Source: Firmicutes bacterium UBA1702
GTDB lineage: Bacteria; Bacillota; Clostridia; Peptostreptococcales; Anaerovoracaceae
Direction: 5' to 3'
Assembly (NCBI GenBank): GCA_002320005.1
Contig: DCJK01000038.1
Span: 15,038 to 79,037, forward strand
DNA: 64,000 bases
Part shown: positions 16,441 through 25,003 of the stretch, in pieces
How positions within the stretch are numbered: position 1 is the first letter of the stretch
Layout: every line of letters begins with the position of its first letter
The notes under the pieces: model-generated
What the model saw: the letters and a program-made list of their open reading frames with translations, nothing else
The model's database searches: none
What the model was told of the DNA's origin: nothing
Program-made: the position numbers and the translations under genes

Positions 16441-17646
16441 TTAGGATTTATTCTTTCTTAAATCGTGGTATGTGATAACAACATGTGCTGATGGATGATA
16501 TGAACTACCCTCATAGAATTCATCACTGTCATTTATAGTGATTGTTTCAACATCCCCTTCTTTAGAAATCCATCCAGTAATAATATCATATTCGACAGCA
16601 AATTGAATATCTGAAAACCCTGCCTCTTTAAATGCATCCTCTACCTCTTTATAATTCATCCCTTCGGCTTCTTCCGAAGAAATAGGAGCTTTAATGTCAA
16701 TTACAGTGTGATATGTAACCAAAATTCTGAAATTGGACGGATATTTATCTCCCACAGAAAACGAATCTTTCCACTTTAAGTCAATATCTGTAACAAGACC
16801 ATCCCTTGCAATTTCCATCAAAGGCAAGTCTTTTATTTCCTGTGTTTCAATCTTTGAAAAGCCCATCTCTTCTAATGCATTTTCAACCTTTTCATAGTTT
16901 TGATCACACAACTCGTCTGCCCCACATCGAAATGCAATCAATTGTTTATATTCATAGAAACAAAATATACTACAGCATATAATGAAAAAGGCGCCTAAAC
17001 CTATAAAAATTCTTCTAATAATTCCTTTAATATTTTTCTTTCCTCTCTTCTTATCAAAGGAAGCCATATTTTCTGTATTTAATGGCGGATTAATGTAAGT
17101 CGTTTTTGTAATGGTCTTATGAGCGACTTCCTCTCTTTCATTATTTACTACTGTATCGTCATTAGGTTCTTGCCATTCAAAAGGATCGTCATTATATCCT
17201 TGACTACTTTCATTCCTACTGTCATCAAACTCTGCTTCCGAGTAATCGTGCAATCTATTACAGATATTATTTGCAACAACTATAGGCACCTTTGAATCCT
17301 TGTTTTCTTGTGAAAGCCAATACTTGCCCGTTATCTTTCCGTAATCGTTGAAATCTATTTCAAATGAATACCGTGAAAGTCCAGACTGTGATTCATACTC
17401 TCCAGAAACAAAAGGGCCTCTTATCTGCACTGATTTCACACGTTTTATTCTTTTACATTCGTCAATCACTAAAGATTCAAAATCATCATATGAAATGTAC
17501 CCATCGAAATTACAAGGAGTATTTTTTCTTATTCTTTCTTCCTCTTTTTCTCGTTCTCTTCGTTCTTTATCTTCTCGAGAAATCTTAACCAATTTATGTA
17601 TTGCTTTTCCCGCAACACCAACGGCAACTATATTCCAGAAACCCAT
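16441..17646 (-). CDS. Cargo membrane protein with two PASTA-like modules
   Basis: The 401-residue protein starts MGFWNIVAVGVAGKAIHKLV and has a highly charged helical stretch (about residues 23-42). A linker leads to one membrane segment near residues 210-230 (IFIGLGAFFIICCSIFCFYE). Outside it are two related modules, each opening YEKVENALEEMGFSKI or YKEVEDAFKEAGFSDI and closing in VTYH. The module layout recalls PASTA-type repeats, but identity is unproven. It lies 21 bp after the DUF1294 gene behind a shared promoter. It is more AT-rich than the transfer genes around it, so it looks like inserted cargo. Function is unknown. Confidence 0.75.
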   Translation of the reverse strand: MGFWNIVAVGVAGKAIHKLVKISREDKERREREKEEERIRKNTPCNFDGYISYDDFESLVIDECKRIKRVKSVQIRGPFVSGEYESQSGLSRYSFEIDFNDYGKITGKYWLSQENKDSKVPIVVANNICNRLHDYSEAEFDDSRNESSQGYNDDPFEWQEPNDDTVVNNEREEVAHKTITKTTYINPPLNTENMASFDKKRGKKNIKGIIRRIFIGLGAFFIICCSIFCFYEYKQLIAFRCGADELCDQNYEKVENALEEMGFSKIETQEIKDLPLMEIARDGLVTDIDLKWKDSFSVGDKYPSNFRILVTYHTVIDIKAPISSEEAEGMNYKEVEDAFKEAGFSDIQFAVEYDIITGWISKEGDVETITINDSDEFYEGSSYHPSAHVVITYHDLRKNKS

Positions 17647-17667
17647 CTTCTACCACCTAAAATATCG

Positions 17668-18249
17668 TTATAAGTTCATCACATAGAATATCACGGTAAT
17701 TTGCATTAAAAGTATTAGTGGTATTCCCACAGTAAAATAATCTTTGTTCGTCTTATGTCTAAACAAATACATTGCTATCAGTCCACCAATCGATCCTCCA
17801 ACTCCTGCCAAAATCAGCAGTGTAACAATAGCAATTCTCGAACGTCCATTCATAGCATTCAGTTTGTCGACTCCATAAGCCACAAAAGCTATTACATTTA
17901 TTGCCAATAAGTAGATTATTATTACCTTATTATCTTGGAAAAATTGAATAAAACCAAAGTTTAGTTTTTCCCCATGATGACCTGTTATCCAAAGAACTAT
18001 TACTATTTGAATGATAAGTACACAAAAAACGAATACTCGAGACATCATATTTTCTTTTCCTGCTTTTCTATCAAATAGAAAAATTGCACCTACAATTCCT
18101 AGCGATCCGCCAGCAAGAGAACATATTGTAATTAGTACATCCACATTTTTATCAGCAGTGTATCTGTATAGCATTGTGTTTATTGCATATAACACAAATC
18201 CGATGATATTTACCACAAGTAAGTAGTTCTTTATTAGTTCAAAATCCAT
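17668..18249 (-). CDS. Tandem DUF1294-like membrane protein
   Basis: The 193-residue protein has about six membrane segments in two related halves. The second half shows the DUF1294 pattern: YGVDKLNAMNGRSRI, GVGGSIGGLIAMYLF and RHKTNKDYF. The first half is a weaker copy (YRYTADKNVDVLI and GGSLGIVGAIFLF). DUF1294 proteins are small membrane proteins of unknown function. ATG 18249 has GGGAGG upstream, and a near-perfect promoter lies at 18281-18309. With the 401-residue gene it forms a cargo pair inserted among conjugation genes. Confidence 0.8.
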   Translation of the reverse strand: MDFELIKNYLLVVNIIGFVLYAINTMLYRYTADKNVDVLITICSLAGGSLGIVGAIFLFDRKAGKENMMSRVFVFCVLIIQIVIVLWITGHHGEKLNFGFIQFFQDNKVIIIYLLAINVIAFVAYGVDKLNAMNGRSRIAIVTLLILAGVGGSIGGLIAMYLFRHKTNKDYFTVGIPLILLMQITVIFYVMNL

Positions 18250-18280
18250 TGCCGCATTCCTCCCTGATGTTTAATAGAAT

Positions 18281-18309
18281 ATCTTAATCGTATTTTGACT
18301 TCCTGTCAA
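18281..18309 (-). promoter_or_regulatory. Sigma-A promoter of the inserted cargo pair
   Basis: TTGACA at 18309-18304, a 17-base spacer and TAAGAT at 18286-18281, read on the minus strand. It lies 32 bp upstream of the DUF1294 gene and gives the cargo its own transcription inside the transfer operon. Confidence 0.75.
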
Positions 18310-18382
18310 TTACTTTTAAATCAGAAAAGGATTCCCTTGTGTTTTATCAGAGAAAGTTTCTGCACTTCTTTAAGTTATGCAC

Positions 18383-18402
18383 CAGCAGCCCGAAGGCTGC
18401 TG
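18383..18402 (-). other. 8-bp hairpin behind pilin-like gene
   Basis: CAGCAGCC and GGCTGCTG pair perfectly around a 4-base loop, which reads UUCG on the transcript. It starts 3 bases beyond the stop of the pilin-like gene and has no U-tract. It is more likely an mRNA-stabilising or processing hairpin than a terminator. Confidence 0.55.
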
Positions 18403-18405
18403 ACC

Positions 18406-18744
18406 TTAACCCACAATCAGGTTAAGGATTTCCTTAGTAAACGTAATTATGATTCCGCCTGCAAGTGTCAGGAACCCATTGGCTCTCTGCGACGGGTCGT
18501 GGCTCTTGAGAGAAAGTCCCACCTGCATGATGCCAAGTCCAAGCAGAATAAGTCCGATTGCTCTTATCAGGCTGAATATAAAGTTAGACAGGTTGTTTAC
18601 TACCGTAATAGGGTCACCTGCTGCAAAACAAGTGCTGCAGAACACAGTGCATATAACTACAAGCACAGTGTAGATGATAAAAGCAGCTGCAAGCTTTCTG
18701 TTCTTCTTCAGCACCTTAAAAATGTTATTGTCCTTATTTGTCAT
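18406..18744 (-). CDS. Pilin-like/Maff2-type small membrane protein of the T4SS
   Basis: The 112-residue protein has an N-terminal membrane signal (AAAFIIYTVLVVICTVFCST, processing possible after CFAAG). Two hydrophobic helices follow (FIFSLIRAIGLILLGLGIMQ and FLTLAGGIIITFTKEIL). This resembles VirB2/TrbC pilins and the Maff2-type proteins that follow virD4 in Tn1549 elements. Its ATG overlaps the virD4 stop (ATGA). A stable hairpin directly after the stop could raise its mRNA level relative to neighbours. Confidence 0.78.
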   Translation of the reverse strand: MTNKDNNIFKVLKKNRKLAAAFIIYTVLVVICTVFCSTCFAAGDPITVVNNLSNFIFSLIRAIGLILLGLGIMQVGLSLKSHDPSQRANGFLTLAGGIIITFTKEILNLIVG

Positions 18745-20570
18745 AGTTCCTCCAATCTGAACTGGCGCATTTTTTGCACCTGTTCGTTTTGATCTGTAAA
18801 ATATTTTTCTACGTCCTCCTCAGAGAGAAGAACATATCCTGTTTCTATTGCTTTCGCATCATCTTCCGGAAGCGGTTGGTTTGTAAGTTCAATAGTGAAT
18901 GCTGCGCCTGAAGTATCACCATGGATATACGGCTTCCCCTTACCGTCTTCGGTAAGTGAAATGTTCGGGTGCTTGAGTATGTCGAACTTGAAGTCCTTGA
19001 TCGGTCGCTCACCCCTTATAAAGAGAAGTGCGTACTGATTGTCCAGCATCCTGACTTCATCAGGCGTGAGCAGTTCTCTTCCCGCCTGCTGGTCATTCTT
19101 TGTGTAATTGCCCCGCATGCCATATGACTGCCCATATGTGTTGGTGGCGATTGTCTCTTTCCCAAGAAGCTCACTTACATACTTGTGGGTCGCCTGCTCG
19201 TTACCGCCAAGATATACAAACTCATCGCAGTTGCCGACTATGCTCTCCCACTGTTTTTCAAACAGGGCCTTAAGCTGTGCCAGATTCTGCAGAATGATGC
19301 TTACCGATACCCCTCGCGATCTCATTACGGAAAGGATCTTGTCAAAGTCATCCGGCAGGCTGACATTGGCAAACTCGTCCATGAGGAAGTGAACGTGCAC
19401 AGGCAGACTGCCTCCATACTTCTTGTCCGCAACTTCAAACAGCTGCTGGAAAAGCTGAGTATATAAAATCGACACCAGAAAATTGAAGCTGGTGTCGTTA
19501 TCAGGTATAAGGGCGAATATTGCAGTTTTCTTTTCTCCCAGTGTATTGAGTTCAAGTTCATCTGTGATTGTGAGTGCGGCAAGGCTTTCCAGATTGAACT
19601 TCTCAAGCCTGGCTGCAAGAGTAATCTGAATACTCTTAAGAGTCTTCGCGGCACCTGAATGATATGAACGGTAATACTTAAGAGCAATGTGATTCGGCTC
19701 TGTCTTCTCAAGATCATAAAAAAGGTTATCCAGAGGACTCGGCATGTTGTTGTCCTCATCCACATCACCGGCCCTGAGCATTTCCATTACCATGGCAAAG
19801 TTCTGCTCATCCTCCGGAGCCTCATATTTCAAGTAGAATATCAAAGCCAGCAGAAGCATCTGAGCAGCGTTATCCCAGAAAGCATCAGATGTCTGTGCTC
19901 CCTTTGGCGTGGTCGACTTGAAAAGGTTGGTTACTAGCCTTTGCACATCGTTATCATTTCTCAGATAAACAAACGGGTTGTAGCAGTGGCTCTTCTCCAT
20001 GTTGATAAGGTCGAGGACTTTTACTTCATAACCTTTTTCACGAAGGAGATTTCCGACTGCTCTTACCTGTTCACCCTTCGGGTCCAGAACAACAAAAGAC
20101 GTGTTTGCCTGCATAAGATTAGGTTTGCAGTAGAATCTGGTTTTGCCCGCACCGGAGCCTCCGATGACAAGGACATTGAGATTTCTCCTGTGCTTTGTTC
20201 CGTCAAGCCCAATTCTCACATGCTGAGTAAGCAGCTTATTATCGCTTGCAGGCTTCGCCTCATACTTCCTGTTTACCTTTGATGCATCACCCCATCTGGC
20301 TGAACCATGTTCCTCACCACGCCTATAGTTCTTCTGCATGGATATATATATTCCGATGCCCAAAAGATAAATTAGATTAAACAGCAGAACCGAGCGAAGG
20401 CTGTCTCTGCACAGATCAATTGCAAAGGGTTCTGCAAATATTTCGTCAAACCTTGCAAAAACTGAAATCACACCCTCATCATAATAGGGTGCAAACTTCA
20501 GGCCGAGCCATGTGACTGGGATGATGCCGGCAAGCACAAACATGAGCGTTTCCTTTTTACCTGCAGTCAT
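18741..20570 (-). CDS. VirD4/TraG-type coupling protein
   Basis: The protein has 609 residues from ATG 20570 (MTAGKKETLMFVLAG), chosen because GAGGTC precedes it and longer starts overlap the upstream gene far more. Two N-terminal membrane segments are followed by a P-loop domain with Walker A VIGGSGAGKTR and Walker B VHFLMDEFANVS. It brings the relaxase-bound strand to the secretion channel. The start overlaps the stop of the small upstream gene by 14 bases, and its stop overlaps the pilin-like gene. Confidence 0.94.
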   Translation of the reverse strand: MTAGKKETLMFVLAGIIPVTWLGLKFAPYYDEGVISVFARFDEIFAEPFAIDLCRDSLRSVLLFNLIYLLGIGIYISMQKNYRRGEEHGSARWGDASKVNRKYEAKPASDNKLLTQHVRIGLDGTKHRRNLNVLVIGGSGAGKTRFYCKPNLMQANTSFVVLDPKGEQVRAVGNLLREKGYEVKVLDLINMEKSHCYNPFVYLRNDNDVQRLVTNLFKSTTPKGAQTSDAFWDNAAQMLLLALIFYLKYEAPEDEQNFAMVMEMLRAGDVDEDNNMPSPLDNLFYDLEKTEPNHIALKYYRSYHSGAAKTLKSIQITLAARLEKFNLESLAALTITDELELNTLGEKKTAIFALIPDNDTSFNFLVSILYTQLFQQLFEVADKKYGGSLPVHVHFLMDEFANVSLPDDFDKILSVMRSRGVSVSIILQNLAQLKALFEKQWESIVGNCDEFVYLGGNEQATHKYVSELLGKETIATNTYGQSYGMRGNYTKNDQQAGRELLTPDEVRMLDNQYALLFIRGERPIKDFKFDILKHPNISLTEDGKGKPYIHGDTSGAAFTIELTNQPLPEDDAKAIETGYVLLSEEDVEKYFTDQNEQVQKMRQFRLEEL

Positions 20571-20751
20571 AATCCGACCTCGATTCTGACACCAGAAGCT
20601 TTTTCTTTGCCCCATATACCTTCTCCATCAGTTCATCAACTGCATCAGTTGAGCGTTCCTCTCTGATGAGAGTCGTCCGAAGATCGTTAAGTGCTCTTAT
20701 CATAATCCGCTGGTCGTAGTCGTCCAGCTTTACCACATACTGTCTCTGCAT
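20557..20751 (-). CDS. Small ICE protein, paralogue of the one at 33317
   Basis: The 64-residue product starts MQRQYVVKLDDYDQRIMIRA and contains ALNDLRTTLIREERSTDAVD. The 47-residue protein at 33317-33460 shares the pattern ALN-LR-TLI-E-R-TDAVDE. It lies 3 bp after PcfB and overlaps virD4. The function is unknown, but conservation within the element argues that it is real. Confidence 0.75.
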   Translation of the reverse strand: MQRQYVVKLDDYDQRIMIRALNDLRTTLIREERSTDAVDELMEKVYGAKKKLLVSESRSDYDCR

Positions 20752-20754
20752 GGT

Positions 20755-21495
20755 TTATCTCTCCTTTCCTTTTGCTTTTGGCACCGGAACATTTCCCATC
20801 ACCTTTGCCATCTCGCTTCTTTCACGAGCAATTCTGCTTTGCTCAGCATCTGCCTGCACCTTGTAGTCATTCAGTTTCTCACGAACTGAAGGCTTACTGT
20901 TCAGTCCAGTCGCTGACCCATTTGAGCGGCTTTCCTGCTTCAAGTCTGGCTCTGACAGAGGGCTTTTTTCTGTCTTTGCCGGTGAGGGGTCCCGCTTTGC
21001 ACCATCCCTTGGTTCCACATCCTTCTTTTCGATTCCAAGCTTGTCTTTCACAGGTGTCTGTCTTGCAGGAAACATCGTATCCTTCTCCCTGACTCCGCCC
21101 ATTACAGTAGCTGTGTCCACAGTTGCAAGCTGGAACCTCTCTGTGATTCTCTGAATCTTGGAAGCATCCTCTGCTCTTGCAATGACATCAACCACTGCAG
21201 TATCAGACTTGTCATTCTTGTCCTTAAGAACGCAGTAAAGGACTCCGTATCTCTTTGCCTCCTCTGAGAACTTCTTAAGGTCCTGGTTCTGAATGGTATA
21301 GACCTTAAGCTCCTTGCCGGACTTCAGCATGTTTGTCAGTCTGGCCTTTCCTTTTGTTTTCTGTTCTTCCTTAAGAACTGCCGCAAGCAGGATTGCAATG
21401 TTCTTTGCTCCGGTGCCGGTAATCCTTGCGGCCACTTCGACACCTTCAAGAGACATTCTTACAACCTGCTCTGCTGCATCTCCTCCGTAGTTCAT
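20755..21495 (-). CDS. PcfB family (DUF3801) protein
   Basis: The 246-residue protein starts MNYGGDAAEQVVRMSLEGVE and matches the DUF3801/PcfB pattern (GTGAKNIAILLAAVL, KRYGVLYCVLKDKN), followed by a disordered charged tail. PcfB of plasmid pCF10 is known to work with the relaxase and coupling protein in substrate docking. The start overlaps the relaxase stop (TAATG), which fits a linked role. Confidence 0.85.
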   Translation of the reverse strand: MNYGGDAAEQVVRMSLEGVEVAARITGTGAKNIAILLAAVLKEEQKTKGKARLTNMLKSGKELKVYTIQNQDLKKFSEEAKRYGVLYCVLKDKNDKSDTAVVDVIARAEDASKIQRITERFQLATVDTATVMGGVREKDTMFPARQTPVKDKLGIEKKDVEPRDGAKRDPSPAKTEKSPLSEPDLKQESRSNGSATGLNSKPSVREKLNDYKVQADAEQSRIARERSEMAKVMGNVPVPKAKGKER

Positions 21496-22829
21496 TATCT
21501 CTGCACCTCCCTTTGCTTTTCTTTATCAATCTGTTCAAGCTGCTTCTCCATAACAGGCGAGCGCTCTTCGATGTCATTAACCAGTCTCAGCTCTTTGCGA
21601 AGTTCCTTCAGCCTAGAAGTAATCTCAAAGATTTCCTTCCGGCAAAGTGCCTTCTCTTCTTCGGGAATCCTGCGCTTTGCTCTGAGTCTGAGCCGGTATC
21701 TTTCATCTTCAAGTGACTCGAGCTTTGTTTCCAATTCTTCCTTGAATTCAGCAAGCTGCCCTGCTGATGAAATACTGCACCTTGATAACAGCTTCGCCTC
21801 TTCGCTGTACATATCACACCTTAAGAGTTCGTCTTTTAACAGAGTGTGGACTCTGGACGGATTCTGATTGTACTTCGGCAGGTAGCCGAGCTCGTAACAG
21901 TATCTGAGATACAGCCTCTCAAGACATGTCCTTCCCATAATCCTGTCGATTCTTCTCTTAAGGTTATACTGCGGAGCCCGCTTGTATCCTTCCCTGATGC
22001 GAAGACTGCGGGCTTCGGTTCCATTACTGAACACTCTCTGCTCAATGGCTTCTCTTGAGTACTCATCACCCAGCCGGTATGTTCTGATCGGCTTCTTCCA
22101 TCCGGGCATGGTGATTGTCCAGTATTTTCGGTTTGGAGCAAAGCTGCACTGATAGCCCATGCTCTTTAGATTAGCCTTGAGTTCCTGCAGGTTGCAGCTT
22201 CGTGCCATTGCATCATCAAGAGCCTTCCTTGCAGTGTTGTATCTTGTCGGCATCCCTGCAGCTTCCATCTGATACTGATGATAAGATTTACCTCTGCCTT
22301 TTGCCTCCTCAACAATGGACAGTCCGTGCTCCCTGCACAGTCTGTCAGAGGTTTCCTTCATAACCCGGTAGCTGTCTGCAGTTGAATGAAACCTTTTGCC
22401 ATCTCTGAATGAAACCGAGTTGATGACAAAATGATTATGAAGACAGTCTGTGTTCAAATGGGTTGCTATGAGCACCTGAAAGCTGTCTCCCCAGAGTTCC
22501 TTTGCAAGGGCAACACCGATGTCATGTGCCTGCTGAGGAGTTGCTTCTCCTGGAGCGAAGCTCTGGTATGCGTGAAAGGCAACTATCCCGTCTTCCTTTC
22601 TGAACCGCTTCTTCACTGTGTTGAACTGATCCTTCGCATATTCAGCAGAGCAGTTAACAGTCGAGACGAATATCTTCTTCTCGGTTTTGTCTTCGTTAGC
22701 TGCATACTCTATCACATCTTCAAGAGCCTGCTTCTGAGTCTCTGTGAAGGTGGTCTTGTCTGTATTGCCGGCATAATTGATGACATTGTCGATGCGGCCT
22801 TTGATTCTCCATATCTTGGTTACTGCCAT
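21495..22829 (-). CDS. Relaxase/mobilisation nuclease (VirD2/MobA type)
   Basis: The 444-residue protein starts AVTKIWRIKGRIDNVINYAG. The histidine triad lies in ATHLNTDCLHNHFVINSV near residues 120-137. The C-terminal half is charged and helical. It nicks one strand at oriT and stays bound to it through a tyrosine. It is preceded by a MobC-like gene that it overlaps by 10 bases, and by the probable oriT. Length and motif fit the relaxase family of Tn1549-type elements. Confidence 0.93.
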   Translation of the reverse strand: MAVTKIWRIKGRIDNVINYAGNTDKTTFTETQKQALEDVIEYAANEDKTEKKIFVSTVNCSAEYAKDQFNTVKKRFRKEDGIVAFHAYQSFAPGEATPQQAHDIGVALAKELWGDSFQVLIATHLNTDCLHNHFVINSVSFRDGKRFHSTADSYRVMKETSDRLCREHGLSIVEEAKGRGKSYHQYQMEAAGMPTRYNTARKALDDAMARSCNLQELKANLKSMGYQCSFAPNRKYWTITMPGWKKPIRTYRLGDEYSREAIEQRVFSNGTEARSLRIREGYKRAPQYNLKRRIDRIMGRTCLERLYLRYCYELGYLPKYNQNPSRVHTLLKDELLRCDMYSEEAKLLSRCSISSAGQLAEFKEELETKLESLEDERYRLRLRAKRRIPEEEKALCRKEIFEITSRLKELRKELRLVNDIEERSPVMEKQLEQIDKEKQREVQR

Positions 22830-23152
22830 CTGAAGTCGCTCTCCTTCGGCAGAAGATATTTCTTCTCAATCTCATTCTGAATGCGAAGAAGCTCATGTGC
22901 GGCGTTATGATACTGCAGGCTCCTGTCAGCATCATCAGTTGTATGAGATAAGGACTCGAGTCTTTCCGATGCCTTTCTCATTTCATTCATTGCATCATAG
23001 AAGCGGTCATCCGGTGCTGCAGGCGGATTGTATCCTTCAAGCAGCATTCTGATGAATCTTGCCTCTGTCATGCACGCCTTCTTCGCTTTCTTCTGCAGGT
23101 CCTGTGCTTCTGCCTTTGTCATCCATACCTGCTTCTTAATCGTTCTCTTCAT
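22820..23152 (-). CDS. MobC-like relaxosome accessory protein
   Basis: The product has 110 residues from ATG 23152 (MKRTIKKQVWMTKAEAQDLQ). It has the ribbon-helix-helix pattern of MobC proteins (KKACMTEARFIRMLLEGYNP), followed by a helical tail. MobC proteins bind oriT and help the relaxase open DNA. GGAG lies 12 bases upstream, a long spacing, so the start is moderately certain. It directly follows the non-coding region proposed as oriT. Confidence 0.85.
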   Translation of the reverse strand: MKRTIKKQVWMTKAEAQDLQKKAKKACMTEARFIRMLLEGYNPPAAPDDRFYDAMNEMRKASERLESLSHTTDDADRSLQYHNAAHELLRIQNEIEKKYLLPKESDFRWQ

Positions 23153-23295
23153 TGAATCTGTTGTCTCCTTTCTAACACTGACGCAAGGCATCCGGGGTCT
23201 TAGGGGAGCATCCCCTAAATACAAATGCCCACCGGCCCCGTGAGGAGTCGATGGGCGATGCTTGTTAAAGCAGTACTGCGATGCACATGTCATCG
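23153..23295. other. Probable oriT region
   Basis: This 143-base gap lies directly upstream of mobC and the relaxase. It holds a perfect 8-bp inverted repeat TTAGGGGA/TCCCCTAA with a 3-base loop (23200-23218) and a second pair GCCCA/TGGGC (23227-23256). Position plus inverted repeats are typical of oriT. No nick site was matched to a known consensus. Confidence 0.55.
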
Positions 23296-23709
23296 CTACC
23301 TTGCTTCTGATACTCGGCCTAGCTGTGTTTCCGGCTCATATTTGACAGCTTTGATACCTTCAGGCGTTCTGAAAAACTGCTCAGGCTGTTTGAACTTTTC
23401 GGTATACTTTTCCTCAAGTTCTTTCGGCATTGAAAGGAATCTCTCACTTTCAACAGGTGCATAGGCAATAAAAAACGGACCGGCTATGATATCCATAAGC
23501 GTCCCGTCTTCGCTGCAGATGCCTCTGTTTAGGGGCATTCCTCTCATTTTCCCCTCGTCATTACAGATAATTGCCACATCATCTTCAAAAGGCATATACT
23601 CTTCGATTAAGCCTCCGACGAGATTCTGCATCTCAGAAAGCTCATCCTTCATCTCGATTGTCCTAGCTTCTTTGCCTGGCTCAACATAAATAACGTTAAT
23701 TGTCTCCAT
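23296..23709 (-). CDS. DUF3846 domain protein
   Basis: The protein has 137 residues from ATG 23709 (METINVIYVEPGKEARTIEM), placed behind GGAGGT. It shows the DUF3846 pattern: YMPFEDDVAIICNDEGKMRG, PLNR, then DIIAGPFFI. These proteins are common in conjugative elements and phages near replication or transfer genes, without known function. It starts 2 bases after the primase stop. Confidence 0.8.
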   Translation of the reverse strand: METINVIYVEPGKEARTIEMKDELSEMQNLVGGLIEEYMPFEDDVAIICNDEGKMRGMPLNRGICSEDGTLMDIIAGPFFIAYAPVESERFLSMPKELEEKYTEKFKQPEQFFRTPEGIKAVKYEPETQLGRVSEAR

Positions 23710-23711
23710 CG

Positions 23712-24641
23712 TTACCTCCATTCGTATCTGTTTTCAGCAATAATTTTCTTCAGATAGTCGTTATAATCCTTGCCCTGTGGTGGCGGAGAGTTTATCACCA
23801 GATACCTTCCCTCCAGTGCTTTCGATAAGGATGCCGCTGCACTCCTGCCCGCAGCATCGCGGTCAAAATGGATCTCGATTTCCCTGATATGCGGATTGTC
23901 ATCAAGAAATCTCCTGAGTGCGAGAGGAATGCTTCCGTGTTTCGACACGCTTATACCTCCCATGGACAGGAGATTTTCATCGTTCCACCTGCAGCTGCAG
24001 CTTTGAACGAGGCTTGCATATGACAGAAGGTCTATCGCACTTTCAAATAAATGAAGCACCGATGAGTTCGGTGCTTCAATTCTGAATGGATATGACTTGT
24101 CACTTCCTACAGCTTCACCCATGATTCTTTCATCAGTGCAGGCTCGGAATGCCGCATAGCGAGGATTGCCTTCCTCATCTTTTCCTATGAAAATACAGTT
24201 GTGATATGGTTTTGATTCAAAGATAATCCCATCTTCTATGCACTTTTCAATGATATTCCCTGCGATTCCCCGGCGCATAAGATACTTGATTATGTGCTTC
24301 ACGCTGCTGTTTTTCTCCGGCAGAAGAAGTCTTTTGCATTCATTTTTCTCTGGGGATGGCATAAAAAAAGAAGGAGCTGTCTCCTTCGTACCGATTAATA
24401 TTTCCATTGCATCTGAAAACGATATGCCTTTGACCTTAGTCAGATAATCAAGAGCAGAGCTGCCGCCAAAACCTCTTGACCACCACATCCACTTGCCGTT
24501 TGAAATCTTCAGGCTGTCATGCTGGCGTGTGCAGTAGACATTGCCGTAAACCTTAACCAGATTCTCAGGCTCATAAACCCTGAGATAGGTCAGAAGATCC
24601 ATCTCACGGGCCTTCTTAATTTCTTCATTTGAGTAGTAAAT
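23712..24641 (-). CDS. DUF3991/Toprim primase-like protein
   Basis: The product has about 309 residues. An N-terminal part with KISNGKWMWWSRGFGGSSAL leads to a Toprim-like region (HLFESAIDLLSYASL, then IEIHFDRDAAGRSAA). Proteins of this class accompany conjugation modules and are thought to prime or process transferred strands. The start is unusual. AGGAGGTGA is present, but the only GTG (24650) lies inside it; the codon at proper spacing (8 bases) is ATT at 24641, reading YYSNEEIKKA after it. A decayed homologue at 41138 keeps the same arrangement. Confidence 0.82.
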   Translation of the reverse strand: MYYSNEEIKKAREMDLLTYLRVYEPENLVKVYGNVYCTRQHDSLKISNGKWMWWSRGFGGSSALDYLTKVKGISFSDAMEILIGTKETAPSFFMPSPEKNECKRLLLPEKNSSVKHIIKYLMRRGIAGNIIEKCIEDGIIFESKPYHNCIFIGKDEEGNPRYAAFRACTDERIMGEAVGSDKSYPFRIEAPNSSVLHLFESAIDLLSYASLVQSCSCRWNDENLLSMGGISVSKHGSIPLALRRFLDDNPHIREIEIHFDRDAAGRSAAASLSKALEGRYLVINSPPPQGKDYNDYLKKIIAENRYEWR

Positions 24642-24653
24642 TGCGGTCACCTC

Positions 24654-24935
24654 CTAGCGCTCATAGTCGTTTGTCCTTGCTGGCTTTGTCATGTTCTCAA
24701 GCATTGTGACTGCATCTCTTGCCTGAACAGAGTCAACAAGCCTCTGCGCCTCATCAGCTGTGAGAGTGATTCCCCGACTCATCTTCTCGTGATCCTCTGA
24801 CCAGTCTCTGATATCAAGCTTGGCAGGACCCTCATTCCACGAAACGATGTTGACTTCCTTGCTCCAGCCTGTCGGATACTGGGCCAGTATGCCCACATTG
24901 GCAATAACTTTGTAACTGATTCTTTCGCTGCTCAT
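24654..24935 (-). CDS. YdbC-like (PC4-type) ssDNA-binding protein
   Basis: The product has 93 residues from ATG 24935 (MSSERISYKVIANVGILAQY), placed behind AGGAGG. It shows the YdbC/PC4 pattern GWSKEVNIVSWNEG, LDIRDWSEDHEKMSRGI. Family members bind single-stranded DNA or RNA as dimers, which fits its place beside the primase-like gene. A leader hairpin precedes it. A second copy (41151-41432) is nearly identical. Confidence 0.88.
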   Translation of the reverse strand: MSSERISYKVIANVGILAQYPTGWSKEVNIVSWNEGPAKLDIRDWSEDHEKMSRGITLTADEAQRLVDSVQARDAVTMLENMTKPARTNDYER

Positions 24936-24968
24936 AATGTTTACCTCCTGTTTCTGAGTATAGAAAAA

Positions 24969-24990
24969 CCCTGAGCCGAATTGCTCAGGG
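24969..24990 (-). terminator. Leader hairpin with U-tract before ydbC-like gene
   Basis: CCCTGAGC and GCTCAGGG form a perfect 8-bp stem, followed by TTTTTCTATA on the minus strand. The start codon is only about 33 bases past the stem, and GATTACATGCC abuts its 5' side. The other ydbC copy has the same layout with a different stem. Confidence 0.7.
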
Positions 24991-25003
24991 CATGTAATCA
25001 TTT

